Origin: an uncultured Clostridia bacterium | Lineage (GTDB): Bacteria; Bacillota; Clostridia; Oscillospirales; Acutalibacteraceae | Length of the DNA stretch: 50,623 nt | Assembly (NCBI GenBank): GCA_946186245.1 | Contig: CAMHMN010000009.1 | Location: 1-50,623 of the forward strand | Direction of reading: 5' to 3' | In this document: piece after piece, positions 17,101 to 25,029 of the stretch | Layout of the letters: each line of letters starts with the position of its first letter | Numbering within the stretch: the stretch's first letter is position 1 | The notes under the pieces: model-generated | Told to the model about the DNA's origin: nothing | The model's input: only the letters and a program-made list of their open reading frames with translations | Databases searched by the model: none | Position numbers and translations under genes: made by a program

Positions 17101-20100
17101 CTGTCAGACCGCTGCAGCCATAAAATGCTTCGTCGCCTATGGCGGTAACGGAATGGATGATATTCACGCTGCCGGTCTTTGACGGCAGACACCTGAACAG
17201 GGTGCGATAGTTATTGCTGTAAAGGAACCCATTGCTTGACACGAAGGTCTGGTTGCCACTGTCAACTGAAATATCCGTCAATGCGGAGTTTTCAGGAATG
17301 GCCCAACCCGACAGCTCGCTTACAGTGGCGGGAATAGTCAGAGTGCCTGTCTTTTTGGCAGGACACAGCAGTAACGCCGTGCGTTCTTTGTTGTAAAGAA
17401 CGCCGTCAAAGCTCCGATATTTCGGGTTTTCAGGATCCACATTGATTTCGGTCAGGCTGTCGCAACCGGAAAAAGCCTCTTCAAGGGATCCTGAAACCAC
17501 CGACTCGGGAATGGTAACGGAACCCAGCTTTTTACAGTCAAAAAAAGCCAATTCATTAATGTCTTTGACCGAGGCAGGAATATTGATGGATACAAGCTTA
17601 CTGCAGCCTTTGAATGCTTCTTCGCCAATCGTCTTTACCGATGAAGAAAGATACACATTCAGCAGCGGCAGATTCGCAAAGGCTCTGTAGGATATGCCTT
17701 CCGCGCCCATCACTTTCAGATATTTTATCTTGACTTCCTGTCCGTTGAAACGGAACGTATCATTCCAACCCGCATCGTTCCATAAATTATCCTGCATGTA
17801 TCCCGAGCCGGTAATCTCCAGGAGACCGCTCTCGTAGAGCGTCCACTTCAGGTTGTCGGCAGGCGGAGCATCGACCGAGCCAGAGTCTCCGCAGTTGCCT
17901 GTCGCAACAATTTCCCCGTTTTCCTCAGGGAAAGACGGGTCAACGGGTTCATCCGGAATCACCGGTTCATCAGGAACTTCGGGATCATCCGGGGCGATTT
18001 CCATCACAATATCCAGCGAACACTTCTTCGCTTCCACTCTGAAACTGTCTGTAATCTCCTGATCGCCTTTGGACGCGACATATGTGTATTTTCCAAGATG
18101 CAGGTAGAAGGAGCAGTTTCCGTTTTCATCGGTGGACGCCTGTATGGCCGGATCGCTGTTGACCGTTATCAGAGCGTTGGTAACGGGATTGCCCTCCTCG
18201 TCACACACCTGCGTTTCAACAAGAAATTTCTTGTACGGGCAGGTGCCAATGCCTTTTTTGTTATGAGGAACCACCGAATGATACCAATCATACAGATGAA
18301 TATCTTTGGCAATATCCCATTGTGCTCCTACTATTTTACAGTTCCAGGCGTCAACTTCAAATTCTATTTCAGCAGAAAAAGAAGTCTCGCCTTTTATACA
18401 TAACGCGCAGTCATGTATCAGATAATCCATACCCGGAAGCGTAACCGTTTCCGGTTCACCAGAAAACTTGACTCCAAAACTCAGGGTAACAGGTACTTTT
18501 GCCACATGTTCCTCTATGACAACAGGGGTTAACTCAATCTCCAATCCGACGAACAGAGAGCCCTCTATTGACAACTCCGTATCAAAAGACGGAGGCGGTT
18601 CTTCCGATCTGGCACCGCTCAATGACGAATAGATAAAGAGGCTTGACTGCGTGAAGGAATATTCCACTTGAACGCTTCCTTCCATAGTTACCACAAACCT
18701 GGCCACAACATCCAAATTCAGACCCGGCTGAATCACAACCGATACCTTGCAGAAAGGAATCTTAAAGGAAACTTCACCGGTAATTCCTAACGAAAAAGCA
18801 AGCTTATATTCATTCTCCATTGAAAAATACTGTCTGCGGAGTGAAAAATAATAGTCAATCGTGGTTTTTAACTTCATTCCCACATCGACCTCAACCGAAC
18901 AGTGTGGTTCTACTTCCACGCCACCTATTTCTACGTCATCTTCATGATCATCTTCATGATCATCTTCCTTATTACCACCTATCTCTGCGGAATAATGCAC
19001 GCAATCCATCACATATTCGTAAGTTTCGGGAAGACCGTGCAGCTTAACCGAATGACCGTCGGTATTCGAGTTGCTTTCGGAATCCGCCAGCAAATGATAC
19101 ACAGGGCTTTCACGATAATCAACCGCCGTTGTATATTCGTCAAGCACACTGTCATCCAGCTCATAATCCTTGATTTTTCCGCCGCTTTCGATCTTGACAT
19201 AATCAAACACGTCATCCATGCCAAGGTCATTGGAGCCCAAAATTGTCACCGTGTAGGAGTTATTCTCTTTCACCTGCTGAATATCCGCCACTTTGACAAT
19301 CAGAACATCGTCGCCATGCAGACAGGAAAACACATCTCCTCTTTGGAGTGACCGCAATGTCTGATCGGCATTCTTAAAAACATATTTTTTTGCGGCCGTT
19401 GAAGAAGAGGTTTCATCATACACATTGACGCCGCCGGAACGGATCGAAAAAACACCGGCGCGAAAAACGGCAAAGTTGGTGTAGGCGCTGTCGTCAAAGT
19501 TGATGAATTCTCTATCCTCAAAATCATCGAGCGTCAGGCTCTTCAAATCCTGTATTTCTTTGGTGTAAAGCTCACAAACAAACGCTTTACCCAAAGGAAT
19601 GTCGGTCACACTGTCAGTCAGAAAAGCCTTCACCAGAAAGTATTCCGGCATCTCGTCTATATCAATGGATACATCCGCCGTTTTGCCTGACGCCTGAATC
19701 AGCGAGCTTCCCGACCCAAGCATCTCTATTCCGTCCTCGGTGTAAATTCCCACTGTCAAACGGCAGTCGCTGAGCACGGAATACTTCACATGAGCCGTTT
19801 TATTCTGTATTTGCGTATCCGTAACCACATAGGTGGACTGTGCATCATCATTACTGAACGAGCCGTTGTTGTAGGTGTTTATCTGGTCAACAAGAAGCTC
19901 GCCAAAAGAATTGGTGCCGCTGAACTGTTGTTTATTGACCAGAGACGTCACCTGAGGCACATTGCCCGAACGGTCGCCGGAGTCGCCTGCGTTGGCCGAC
20001 GCGGCAAATGCACTGAGCGGCAGCATCGCACACAGCATGGCCAAAGCCAGAAACGACGCATCCAGCCTGATAACGAATTTCCTGATCTTCCTTTTGAGCA

Positions 20101-20101
20101 T
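14138..20101 (-). CDS. Giant secreted BspA leucine-rich repeat/Big_2 protein
   Basis: I choose ATG 20101, behind AAGGAAAGGAAG, over an upstream in-frame ATG at 20152 that lacks a site. The 1987-residue product has a signal peptide (KFVIRLDASFLALAMLCAML, cleavage near AFAASA). An unrecognised N-terminal region with an Asp/Glu/His tract (DDHEDDHEDD) follows, then a carboxypeptidase-regulatory-like beta module (about 627-690) and a Pro/Glu linker. BspA-type leucine-rich repeats span about 735-1225 (units such as VTSIGSGAFLNCSGLTSIS), and seven Big_2 immunoglobulin-like modules span about 1405-1987 (WSTS...GKGTATITAKT pattern). It ends with no anchor or hydrophobic tail. Such proteins bind host or glycan ligands; the role here is inferred. 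It has its own promoter at 20165-20192. Confidence 0.87.
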   Translation of the reverse strand: MLKRKIRKFVIRLDASFLALAMLCAMLPLSAFAASANAGDSGDRSGNVPQVTSLVNKQQFSGTNSFGELLVDQINTYNNGSFSNDDAQSTYVVTDTQIQNKTAHVKYSVLSDCRLTVGIYTEDGIEMLGSGSSLIQASGKTADVSIDIDEMPEYFLVKAFLTDSVTDIPLGKAFVCELYTKEIQDLKSLTLDDFEDREFINFDDSAYTNFAVFRAGVFSIRSGGVNVYDETSSSTAAKKYVFKNADQTLRSLQRGDVFSCLHGDDVLIVKVADIQQVKENNSYTVTILGSNDLGMDDVFDYVKIESGGKIKDYELDDSVLDEYTTAVDYRESPVYHLLADSESNSNTDGHSVKLHGLPETYEYVMDCVHYSAEIGGNKEDDHEDDHEDDVEIGGVEVEPHCSVEVDVGMKLKTTIDYYFSLRRQYFSMENEYKLAFSLGITGEVSFKIPFCKVSVVIQPGLNLDVVARFVVTMEGSVQVEYSFTQSSLFIYSSLSGARSEEPPPSFDTELSIEGSLFVGLEIELTPVVIEEHVAKVPVTLSFGVKFSGEPETVTLPGMDYLIHDCALCIKGETSFSAEIEFEVDAWNCKIVGAQWDIAKDIHLYDWYHSVVPHNKKGIGTCPYKKFLVETQVCDEEGNPVTNALITVNSDPAIQASTDENGNCSFYLHLGKYTYVASKGDQEITDSFRVEAKKCSLDIVMEIAPDDPEVPDEPVIPDEPVDPSFPEENGEIVATGNCGDSGSVDAPPADNLKWTLYESGLLEITGSGYMQDNLWNDAGWNDTFRFNGQEVKIKYLKVMGAEGISYRAFANLPLLNVYLSSSVKTIGEEAFKGCSKLVSINIPASVKDINELAFFDCKKLGSVTIPESVVSGSLEEAFSGCDSLTEINVDPENPKYRSFDGVLYNKERTALLLCPAKKTGTLTIPATVSELSGWAIPENSALTDISVDSGNQTFVSSNGFLYSNNYRTLFRCLPSKTGSVNIIHSVTAIGDEAFYGCSGLTEVTIPGSVTSIGSGAFLNCSGLTSISVPGSVTSIGKSAFSGCSGLTEVTVSSGVRSIGDCAFSGCTSLASFTLPDGITEIGNGTFYRCRSLTYIDIPDTVTSIGTDGNNEYTGAFEGCTGLTQISIPDSVSTIGGRAFSYCTGLTGISLPKNLSKIGVSAFSYCTGLTGLIMPKSVTSIEYGAFYCCSKLADVYYTGSQSDWNNISIEYENTDLKEATIHYGYTYSSSGSSSGASSGASSAPVGAAFMAGSGDFDRIQTQTFEDLLPNVEYLMAVVKDEEADVLLAPDNLLYIDQKTAGNSGKLTFTYVTRGEYQNAEIVLLSSCEARIDIGYATAQAERLVYNGEPQCPAISVTYFGEPLYNGVDYYVSGCKRAVNPGSYDFTVIGMGAYRGTLQGSFEIVSADVRLNLNTISMLEGTSFTPKAFLYPSSSAETVTWSTSDESVAKVDVNGNITAIGKGKAIVTAKAAGGSSAGIKVTVVASTKPTTSITLKQKTQNLLIKRSKMNPSASLSASIKGGSKGKTWYSDDINVVTVNKSGKVTAIAPGTANVYCRTEDGTTSEPCQVSVGCYRIDSDNLINGIVYVLEGESGQLSLCQKHYSGESITWKSGSKNVTVDSDGGFQGVKKGTATITVTDSNKNKDTVKVVVVKPCEYIWMKSYNPAVYAGKTKQLKTGFFTKGSNDPVFWSSSNEHVATVNRKGVVRGLEQGTAVITARTFSGATISTSVTVRSRAKAIEFTETVSALHMQGDTGRLAVNITAPANCNDTVTWSTSNKKVIEITNTSNDGRSIMVKSGAKGTATITAKTGSGKKITWKVTSVNRPAESLKLNKQNVQLYAGASLTVSGKVAPKGCNDVIFWRSADPNIATVSAQGKIKGISQGTTEIYAETFGGQRATVVVNVLTKAKTISVNQTSIKMDVSETVAIHATLSPEGCNDTVKWSSSNTKIATVTPSDDGRSAVVTGIKKGTVTVTVRTGSGKSRSVRLTVG

Positions 20102-20164
20102 AAATTGACTTCCTTTCCTTCTTTCACAAGACATGGAACGATAATAAATCATAAATTTTATACT

Positions 20165-20192
20165 ATTATATCACTTTTATCGAACAAATCAA
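20165..20192 (-). promoter_or_regulatory. Promoter for the 20101 gene
   Basis: TTGATT (20192-20187) and TATAAT (20170-20165) on the minus strand have a 16-base spacer, about 65 bases before the start codon. Confidence 0.65.
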
Positions 20193-20420
20193 TAAAAAAA
20201 TTATTAATTATCCAGACTTCTCCAATAAAGAGCACCGATCTGCCCTCCCCGCAAATCCACATGCCTCCTATTACATCGGTCAGCTCCATAGCCTGCTCCT
20301 TCCCCTTGCTTTTACAAGACAATCAACGCAATATGTCGTATTCATGATCCGACGCAATAGAACGGCTGTTTTTATCCCGTAACCTGTTGATGATTCATGG
20401 AAAGAGCCATTGCTCGCCCG
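20193..20420. other. Intergenic stretch without recognised gene
   Basis: This region lies between the 20165-20192 promoter and the terminator of the sigma/anti-sigma operon. It contains a 43-codon minus ORF from 20289 with a good AAGGAG site, but that ORF runs through the promoter. I see no other structure. Confidence 0.5.
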
Positions 20421-20465
20421 TAAAAAATCTCAAACGGCAGACAGCTTCAAGCCGCCTGCCGTTTG
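20421..20465 (-). terminator. Terminator of sigma/anti-sigma operon
   Basis: CAAACGGCAG pairs with CTGCCGTTTG around a GC-rich inner stem. On the minus strand it is followed by AGATTTTTT. It is one of the repeated CGGCAG hairpins in this window. Confidence 0.75.
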
Positions 20466-20574
20466 ATGGATTTACACATTGTTTAATTGTCGATCAACGA
20501 ATCCGATTCACGCTTCGTTCTGCGTCAGCCGATCACCGCTTCATTATCCTGGCTTTACAAGCCGGACCGCCAAA

Positions 20575-21921
20575 CTATTGTTCCAGCCTGAAACCGTCCT
20601 TCTCATTGCCGCAGAGCAGTAAAGCCGTTTCCGCTCCGTCCTGAGATGGGACACGGATGCTATCCTTGACCGTGTAGTTATTTCCGTCAGGCATTTCAAT
20701 GCCAAGCTCAATCATGACGTTTTTCCCGCTGCCGAGATCGCCGTGCTCAAAGAAGACGGTGAATATCTCACCCCGTTTGATGGAACTGTTGTCGGCGTTG
20801 CTCGCGCCTCCGCTGCTGATCAGATCTCCGTCTGAGTAAATCGAGTAGCTGATCGCCTGAATCTCACCTTCGGTAAAGTTGACAAGATTCAGCGTGACAT
20901 TTCGGCTGAATGCCAGGTCCGGTTCATATCCCATGGCGTAGGTGTCCAGACCGGTCTTTTTGAGCAGTTCGCCGAGAATGCGGGGACTTCTGCCGCAGTC
21001 CTTGATATTCCTGCCGAGGAATTCCGTCGCGTCCTGTGCGGTGATGGATTTGGTGAAGCTCTCTCCGTCTATCGTGTAGGAATATTCCACCTCGTCGAGA
21101 TTGCCGATCACGCCGAGCAGCACGTAGGCGAACCGCTCCATGTCGTCCTCCCGGATGGCTATTTCGTTCTTGGAAACTTCCTTGTCGAAAATGATCTTCC
21201 AGACATACGGCTCCTGCGCTGTTTTCAGTTCACTGGAAAAGCTGCCGAGATAACGGCTCATATTAAGCGCTTCGGCGGTGCGCTGGTTGTCGGGCATGGA
21301 ACCCACGTAGTCGTGCCTTGTCTGGTAGACCTGCGACGTAAAGAATGACACCGGCGCTCCGTCTTCCCAGATAATCTGCCCGCCCAGCACGATACGGCAA
21401 ATGCTTTGGCTGGCAGTGAATTCCCTGCGGAGATCGCCTCTGTGCAGGAAGCTCGTCATAACGGCTCTGGCCCGGACGGTGACAACGCCGTCTTCTTCTT
21501 CAAAAGTCAGACCGGAGATGGCGTGAACGCTGTCAATCGGCACCGCAGTCAGCGTGACGTCGCTGCCGCTCACTTCCACACGGCTGGCCACCAGCCCGCT
21601 GTAATTCGCCTCGCCGATGACAAACGCTTTCATCAGGAGAATCACGATGACAAGCGCAAGGGCTCCCGCAACGCTGCCGACGATGATTTTGAGATTGCGC
21701 CTTTTGTTCTTTTTGAGGAAATCAATGTCCTTTGTCTCCTTCTGCGCCGTTTCCACGGCCGCTGCTTCCGGCGCACGCATGGAATTGAGAATGTCGGAAC
21801 AGGCCGCACATTCGGAAATGTGTTCCTCGATCAGTTGGTTGGTGGTGTCGCTTGTCAGTTTATCGATATAGGAAGGAAACAAATCCCTCACCGTATCGCA
21901 TGGAATGTTGGTTTTGCTCAT
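20575..21921 (-). CDS. Anti-sigma factor with zinc-finger N-terminus and membrane anchor
   Basis: This 448-residue protein has an N-terminal zf-HC2-type domain. Cys is at about residue 9 of MSKTNIPCDTVRD, and HISECAACSDIL at about 34-44 supplies the His-x3-Cys-x2-Cys zinc site. A membrane segment lies near residues 76-98 (IIVGSVAGALALVIVILLM), followed by about 350 extracytoplasmic residues I do not recognise. It overlaps the sigma gene by four bases (ATGA), the usual sigma/anti-sigma coupling. By family knowledge the N-terminus sequesters the sigma factor until the outside domain senses a signal. The signal and targets are unknown; neighbouring surface-protein genes are candidate targets by position only. 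Confidence 0.85.
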   Translation of the reverse strand: MSKTNIPCDTVRDLFPSYIDKLTSDTTNQLIEEHISECAACSDILNSMRAPEAAAVETAQKETKDIDFLKKNKRRNLKIIVGSVAGALALVIVILLMKAFVIGEANYSGLVASRVEVSGSDVTLTAVPIDSVHAISGLTFEEEDGVVTVRARAVMTSFLHRGDLRREFTASQSICRIVLGGQIIWEDGAPVSFFTSQVYQTRHDYVGSMPDNQRTAEALNMSRYLGSFSSELKTAQEPYVWKIIFDKEVSKNEIAIREDDMERFAYVLLGVIGNLDEVEYSYTIDGESFTKSITAQDATEFLGRNIKDCGRSPRILGELLKKTGLDTYAMGYEPDLAFSRNVTLNLVNFTEGEIQAISYSIYSDGDLISSGGASNADNSSIKRGEIFTVFFEHGDLGSGKNVMIELGIEMPDGNNYTVKDSIRVPSQDGAETALLLCGNEKDGFRLEQ

Positions 21922-22418
21922 GATAATAACTCCTCCTTCAGTTTTTCCTTTCCGCGGTAGAATGTCACCCGCGCCCAGTTTTCGGTCTTGCTGTGTACTT
22001 CCCCGATCTCCCGGAAGGAGAGACCCCCGTATATCCGCAGGTACATCACTTCCCGGTAGGGTTCGGCCAGCTCATGCAGCCGGCGGAAGAGCCGCACTCT
22101 TTCATCCGAGGCCTCCGCTCCGCTTTCAGCGGAAGGGATGGAAAACGCTTCCTCCGGAACGTCGTCGATATTCTCCTGCGGCGGGTGCTTGCGGCGATAG
22201 GTACGCAGCACGTTCTTGGCAATGGCGCAGAGCCATGTCGGCATGGAACAGCTGCCGTCGTACTTCTCACAGGACTTGATGGCCTGGAAGAATGTTTCCT
22301 GCGTCAGTTCCTCCGCGATCTGTTCATCCCGCGTCAGCGACAGCAGGTATTTATAGACCGTCCGGGCGTATTCCTGATAATTCCGCTGAATGTCGGCGTC
22401 GCTTTCACTTCGATGCAT
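21918..22418 (-). CDS. ECF-type RNA polymerase sigma factor
   Basis: The start is set at ATG 22418 because AAAGGAGG lies eight bases before it; an upstream GTG at 22427 overlaps that site. The 166-residue protein has region 2 (YARTVYKYLLSLTRDEQ, then ELTQETFFQAIKSCEKYDG and WLCAIAKNVLRTYRRK) and region 4 (YREVMYLRIYGGLSFREIGE, then ARVTFYRGKEKLKEELL). This is the compact two-domain form of extracytoplasmic-function sigma factors. It is encoded with the anti-sigma factor at 20575-21921, likely with autoregulation as is common in the family. No motif in the sequence identifies its regulon. Confidence 0.9.
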   Translation of the reverse strand: MHRSESDADIQRNYQEYARTVYKYLLSLTRDEQIAEELTQETFFQAIKSCEKYDGSCSMPTWLCAIAKNVLRTYRRKHPPQENIDDVPEEAFSIPSAESGAEASDERVRLFRRLHELAEPYREVMYLRIYGGLSFREIGEVHSKTENWARVTFYRGKEKLKEELLS

Positions 22419-22598
22419 CAGGCTCACCTCCTTTGCCCTTTCACTACGTTAATGCATCTTTTCTTCCATTCGTTACAAAGATGATGGAAGATTTTTTATT
22501 TTTTTCAATCGTTTATCCCCAATTCTTTGCCGAATCCGATCCTTGTTTTTTTGCCATACGGTAAGGGCAACCGGAAACCGTTGCGCGACCTGTTTCTC

Positions 22599-22654
22599 AG
22601 AAAGAAAAGCGTATGCGCTGCTCCTGACATCCATTCTCAGAACAGCACATACGC
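22599..22654 (-). terminator. Terminator of the metallohydrolase gene
   Basis: GCGTATG...CATACGC arms with an inner GCTG/CAGC pairing form a hairpin that on the minus strand is followed by TTTTCTTTCT. It lies about 40 bases past the stop at 22693 and rules out the longer minus ORF that crosses it. Confidence 0.7.
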
Positions 22655-22692
22655 CTTCTTCACCTGGCTTTACCGCGGTATTTTCCATGAAG

Positions 22693-23592
22693 TCAATCCG
22701 ACTTCGCGTTTTGATCACATTTCACCTGCATTCCTCTGCCGTTTCCCGTGATCGTCACAGAACCTTTTTCACTGGTACAGAAATAAAGGATGCCTTCGCT
22801 TTCGAGAAGACGGCGCAGCTTGCTGTCGGCTCTGTTTTCCTTATCGTCCGTGATAATCACGTACTTCGGCTTGACGCTGTTCAGCAAGGCCTTGGTATTC
22901 TTCTCCATTCTTCCGTGATGCGGCATTTTCAGAAGGTCATATGTCCGTCCCGTTTTGTTCAGCAGGCAGCGTATGCCTTCTTCCTCTATATCGCCGGTAA
23001 ACAGGTACGAATCATTTGCATGTTCCACCGTCACCAGCAGCGACATATCGTTGTCGTTCTCGGTCTTGTCATCGTAGGCAACGCCGCTCGGCATCACGGT
23101 ATATCTGACATGATCGGCCGAAAAGGTGATTTCCTCCGGCACGCATTCCACCGGTACATTGCTCTTATCCACTGCTTTTATCAGTTTTTTGTACTTCTTG
23201 CTGTCCTTTTGGTAATCAGGAATATACAGTTTTTTGACGGGATAATTTGAAAGCAGCTGCTTGGCGCCGCCGATGTGATCTTTATCATAGTGGGTGAGAA
23301 TCAGCTCATCGATCACCCCTACCTCCGAAGCGTCAAGGTATTCGGCTACATCGTCGGCCGTTTCTTTATATCCGGTGTCGATGAGTACCGTGTGATTTTG
23401 GGAACGTATCAGAATGCAGTCGCCTTTCCCGACGTCTATAAAGTCCACTCTGAGAGTCCCGTTCTGGATGGAACCCCTGTCCCTTCTGTCATCGCCCTGT
23501 CCGGATTGGCTTTGAACCGCTAAAATCGCCCCGATCACAATCACAGACAAAATGATGAACACAGACAGGAGCACTGTCAGTTTATTGTCCAT
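22693..23592 (-). CDS. ComEC/Rec2-type metallo-beta-lactamase-fold hydrolase, membrane-anchored
   Basis: The start is ATG 23592, seven bases after GGAAGGAAG. The 299-residue protein has one N-terminal membrane segment (LTVLLSVFIILSVIVIGAIL), then a metallo-beta-lactamase fold of the kind found at the C-terminus of ComEC: FIDVGKGDCILI, LIDTG, HYDKDHIGG, LFTGDIEEEG and MPHHGRMEKN. The first metal motif is HxxKDH-like with Tyr-Asp-Lys in place of the usual second His, a common ComEC variant. It is probably an extracytoplasmic hydrolase acting on nucleic acid or a phosphoester, but the substrate is unknown. The ComEC membrane channel domain is absent, so a DNA-uptake role is not implied. Confidence 0.85.
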   Translation of the reverse strand: MDNKLTVLLSVFIILSVIVIGAILAVQSQSGQGDDRRDRGSIQNGTLRVDFIDVGKGDCILIRSQNHTVLIDTGYKETADDVAEYLDASEVGVIDELILTHYDKDHIGGAKQLLSNYPVKKLYIPDYQKDSKKYKKLIKAVDKSNVPVECVPEEITFSADHVRYTVMPSGVAYDDKTENDNDMSLLVTVEHANDSYLFTGDIEEEGIRCLLNKTGRTYDLLKMPHHGRMEKNTKALLNSVKPKYVIITDDKENRADSKLRRLLESEGILYFCTSEKGSVTITGNGRGMQVKCDQNAKSD

Positions 23593-23731
23593 TTCCACAC
23601 TTCCTTCCGTGAGAATTATAATACAATGTTATGAGAATTGTATTAACCGGATGTTAGCAGACTATTACATTTGTATGGAAATCCGTCAATGAAATAACAA
23701 TTAATTTACAAATCTGTATACCTGAAGGATA

Positions 23732-23760
23732 TTGTCTATTTGATCATGATGTGCTATAAT
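23732..23760 (+). promoter_or_regulatory. Promoter for the lipoprotein gene
   Basis: TTGTCT (23732-23737) and TATAAT (23755-23760) have a 17-base spacer and lie about 68 bases before the start codon at 23828. Confidence 0.7.
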
Positions 23761-23827
23761 AATCATGCCAATCATCGAAATTCTCTGCGAATGACCGCGG
23801 AGACAATCATTTCAGGAGGTATTCATT

Positions 23828-24373
23828 ATGAAAAAGCTACTTTTCAGATTGACGGCATGTGCCATCGCACTGCTCGCAGCGGCAGCCATTACAGCCTGCG
23901 GGGACAGCAACAGGAAGAATGACAAGCCCACGGAATCCGCGACAGAATCACAGATGTCCGACGCGGCAGTGGATGAAGATCTGGCGAATGTCATCGAACA
24001 CGCCGGAACCGTAGGCGAAGGGACAGCCGGTTCATCGCTGAAACAGGCCATCATTGCCCATGATCTGGCAGCACTCGCGGCTGAAAAAGGCTACACCGAG
24101 GAAGACATTGCCAAGCTGAAATCGACCTTTGAGGCAACCCTCGAATCGATGGACGAGAACGCAAAAAGCAGCGTTCACTCGGTATTTTCAAACGGCGTTT
24201 TTCCGATGCTCGACAAGACAATCGCTGACGGGAATCTGGACGAATATCAGGGACTGCTTGAAGACGCCGGTGTAAGCGGCGATTGGGATAAGATTCTGCA
24301 AACGCCCGGTCTGGCGGACAGCTATAACAGCATAAAATCCGCTTACCTCGCCCTTGATGATTCCAAGAACTGA
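23828..24373 (+). CDS. Small lipoprotein of unknown function
   Basis: The 181-residue product starts behind AGGAGG. It has a lipoprotein signal peptide (KKLLFRLTACAIALLAAAAI) ending in a lipobox ITAC-G, Cys at about residue 24. A Ser/Thr/Glu linker follows, then a helical domain (AGSSLKQAIIAHDLAALAAE, TEEDIAKLKSTFEATL, a NGVFPMLDKTIADGNLDEY segment). I recognise no family. It has its own promoter and stands between the divergent metallohydrolase and the peptide 2 operon, with no functional link visible. Confidence 0.8.
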   Translation: MKKLLFRLTACAIALLAAAAITACGDSNRKNDKPTESATESQMSDAAVDEDLANVIEHAGTVGEGTAGSSLKQAIIAHDLAALAAEKGYTEEDIAKLKSTFEATLESMDENAKSSVHSVFSNGVFPMLDKTIADGNLDEYQGLLEDAGVSGDWDKILQTPGLADSYNSIKSAYLALDDSKN

Positions 24374-24528
24374 ACCCTGCCAAACAACAAAAAAAAGCAG
24401 ACACTCGCGGGAGAATTCACCACTATTTCTATCGTAGTAATAAAGATTGGGCAAAGAAAGTCATTCACAAGCCAAATGACGATACAAAAATTTCCGAAAG
24501 TCTTTTTGATTAATTCACACCCGTATTC

Positions 24529-24557
24529 TTGACTTTTTCCGTTACGTGTGGTATAAA
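24529..24557 (+). promoter_or_regulatory. Promoter for peptide 2
   Basis: TTGACT (24529-24534) and TATAAA (24552-24557) have a 17-base spacer, one of the best promoters in the window. It gives a leader of about 95 bases before ATG 24660. Confidence 0.7.
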
Positions 24558-24659
24558 GAGTATATACAATCATGGCGTGCAGCTACGCATGACATCCATG
24601 TTGCTGCGCATGATGATTTCAACCCAAACCTAATTTATTTAGAAAGGAAAGGATTCCCA

Positions 24660-24767
24660 ATGATTCCCTACATTACCCCCCAGATGGAGATTACCGAATT
24701 TGAAACCGAAGATGTGATTACGACTTCTGGTAATGGTGTTATTATGGGAGAAGAAGGTGACGATTGA
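24660..24767 (+). CDS. Precursor-like peptide 2 (YxxP...EDVITTSG family)
   Basis: This 35-residue peptide starts at ATG 24660 after AAAGGAAAGG. It has Y4-x-x-P7, then MEITEFETEDVITTSG, identical over those 16 residues to peptide 1; the tail after the Ser is GNGVIMGEEGDD. If cleavage falls between Ser and Gly, acidic residues are at core positions 8 and 9, the ring-closing range in lasso peptides, though the core is unusually short and acidic. A MITE and a CGGCAG hairpin separate it from the PqqD-like and nucleotidyltransferase genes on the same strand. Strong promoter and site suggest higher expression than the enzymes. Precursor function is inferred from context. Confidence 0.8.
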   Translation: MIPYITPQMEITEFETEDVITTSGNGVIMGEEGDD

Positions 24768-24790
24768 GAGCTCATCAATCTGACCTCTTA

Positions 24791-24951
24791 GAGCCTGTTT
24801 AGAATCTCCACGTGTGCGGATGGCGCAGTCAGATTTTTCGCCAGATGCAGCCAAAACCGCAGGCAATACTTTGTGTATTAACGAGGATTTTGGCAAAATA
24901 TGGCGGAAAATATGCAAGCCAGACGTGCGTGGAGAGATTCTAAACAGGCTC
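24791..24951. mobile_element. 161-bp MITE, copy B (inverted relative to copy A)
   Basis: Perfect 18-bp terminal repeats GAGCCTGTTTAGAATCTC are flanked by TTA on both sides (24788-24790, 24952-24954). It differs from copy A at eight positions. The differences within the two ends are matched, so each copy keeps perfect inverted ends. It lies 23 bases after the peptide 2 stop and before the hairpin at 24967. Confidence 0.85.
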
Positions 24952-24966
24952 TTAAAGCAAAATAAA

Positions 24967-25001
24967 CAAACGGCAGGCGGCTTCGGCTGTCCTGCCGTTT
25001 G
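24967..25001 (+). promoter_or_regulatory. Intercistronic hairpin without T tract, peptide 2 to PqqD-like gene
   Basis: CAAACGGCAGG pairs with CCTGCCGTTTG, but ATCATTATC follows instead of a T run, so read-through into the enzymes is plausible. The hairpin matches the one between peptide 3 and the kinase gene. Confidence 0.6.
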
Positions 25002-25029
25002 ATCATTATCAGAAAGAAAGGATCATGAT

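Noticed and set aside
18944-18970. Tandem repeat in the BspA/Big_2 gene considered as CRISPR or slippage tract
   Set aside because: It is only two to three short units coding an Asp/Glu/His stretch inside an intact frame; no spacers or regular spacing.
20158-20289. 43-codon minus ORF (MELTDVIGG...) with AAGGAG before ATG 20289
   Set aside because: It runs through the promoter of the 20101 gene at 20165-20192 and lacks the EDVITTSG motif; the GG is not in a double-glycine leader context.
22473-22718. Minus ORF of 81 codons after the ComEC-type gene (a DUF3006-like partner was considered)
   Set aside because: It overlaps the end of the metallohydrolase, has no ribosome binding site and contains the terminator hairpin at 22609-22654; no DUF3006 motif is present.
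24546-24767. 73-codon version of peptide 2 starting at 24546
   Set aside because: It would start inside the -35/-10 promoter region and lacks a ribosome binding site; ATG 24660 has AAAGGAAAGG and aligns with the other two peptides.
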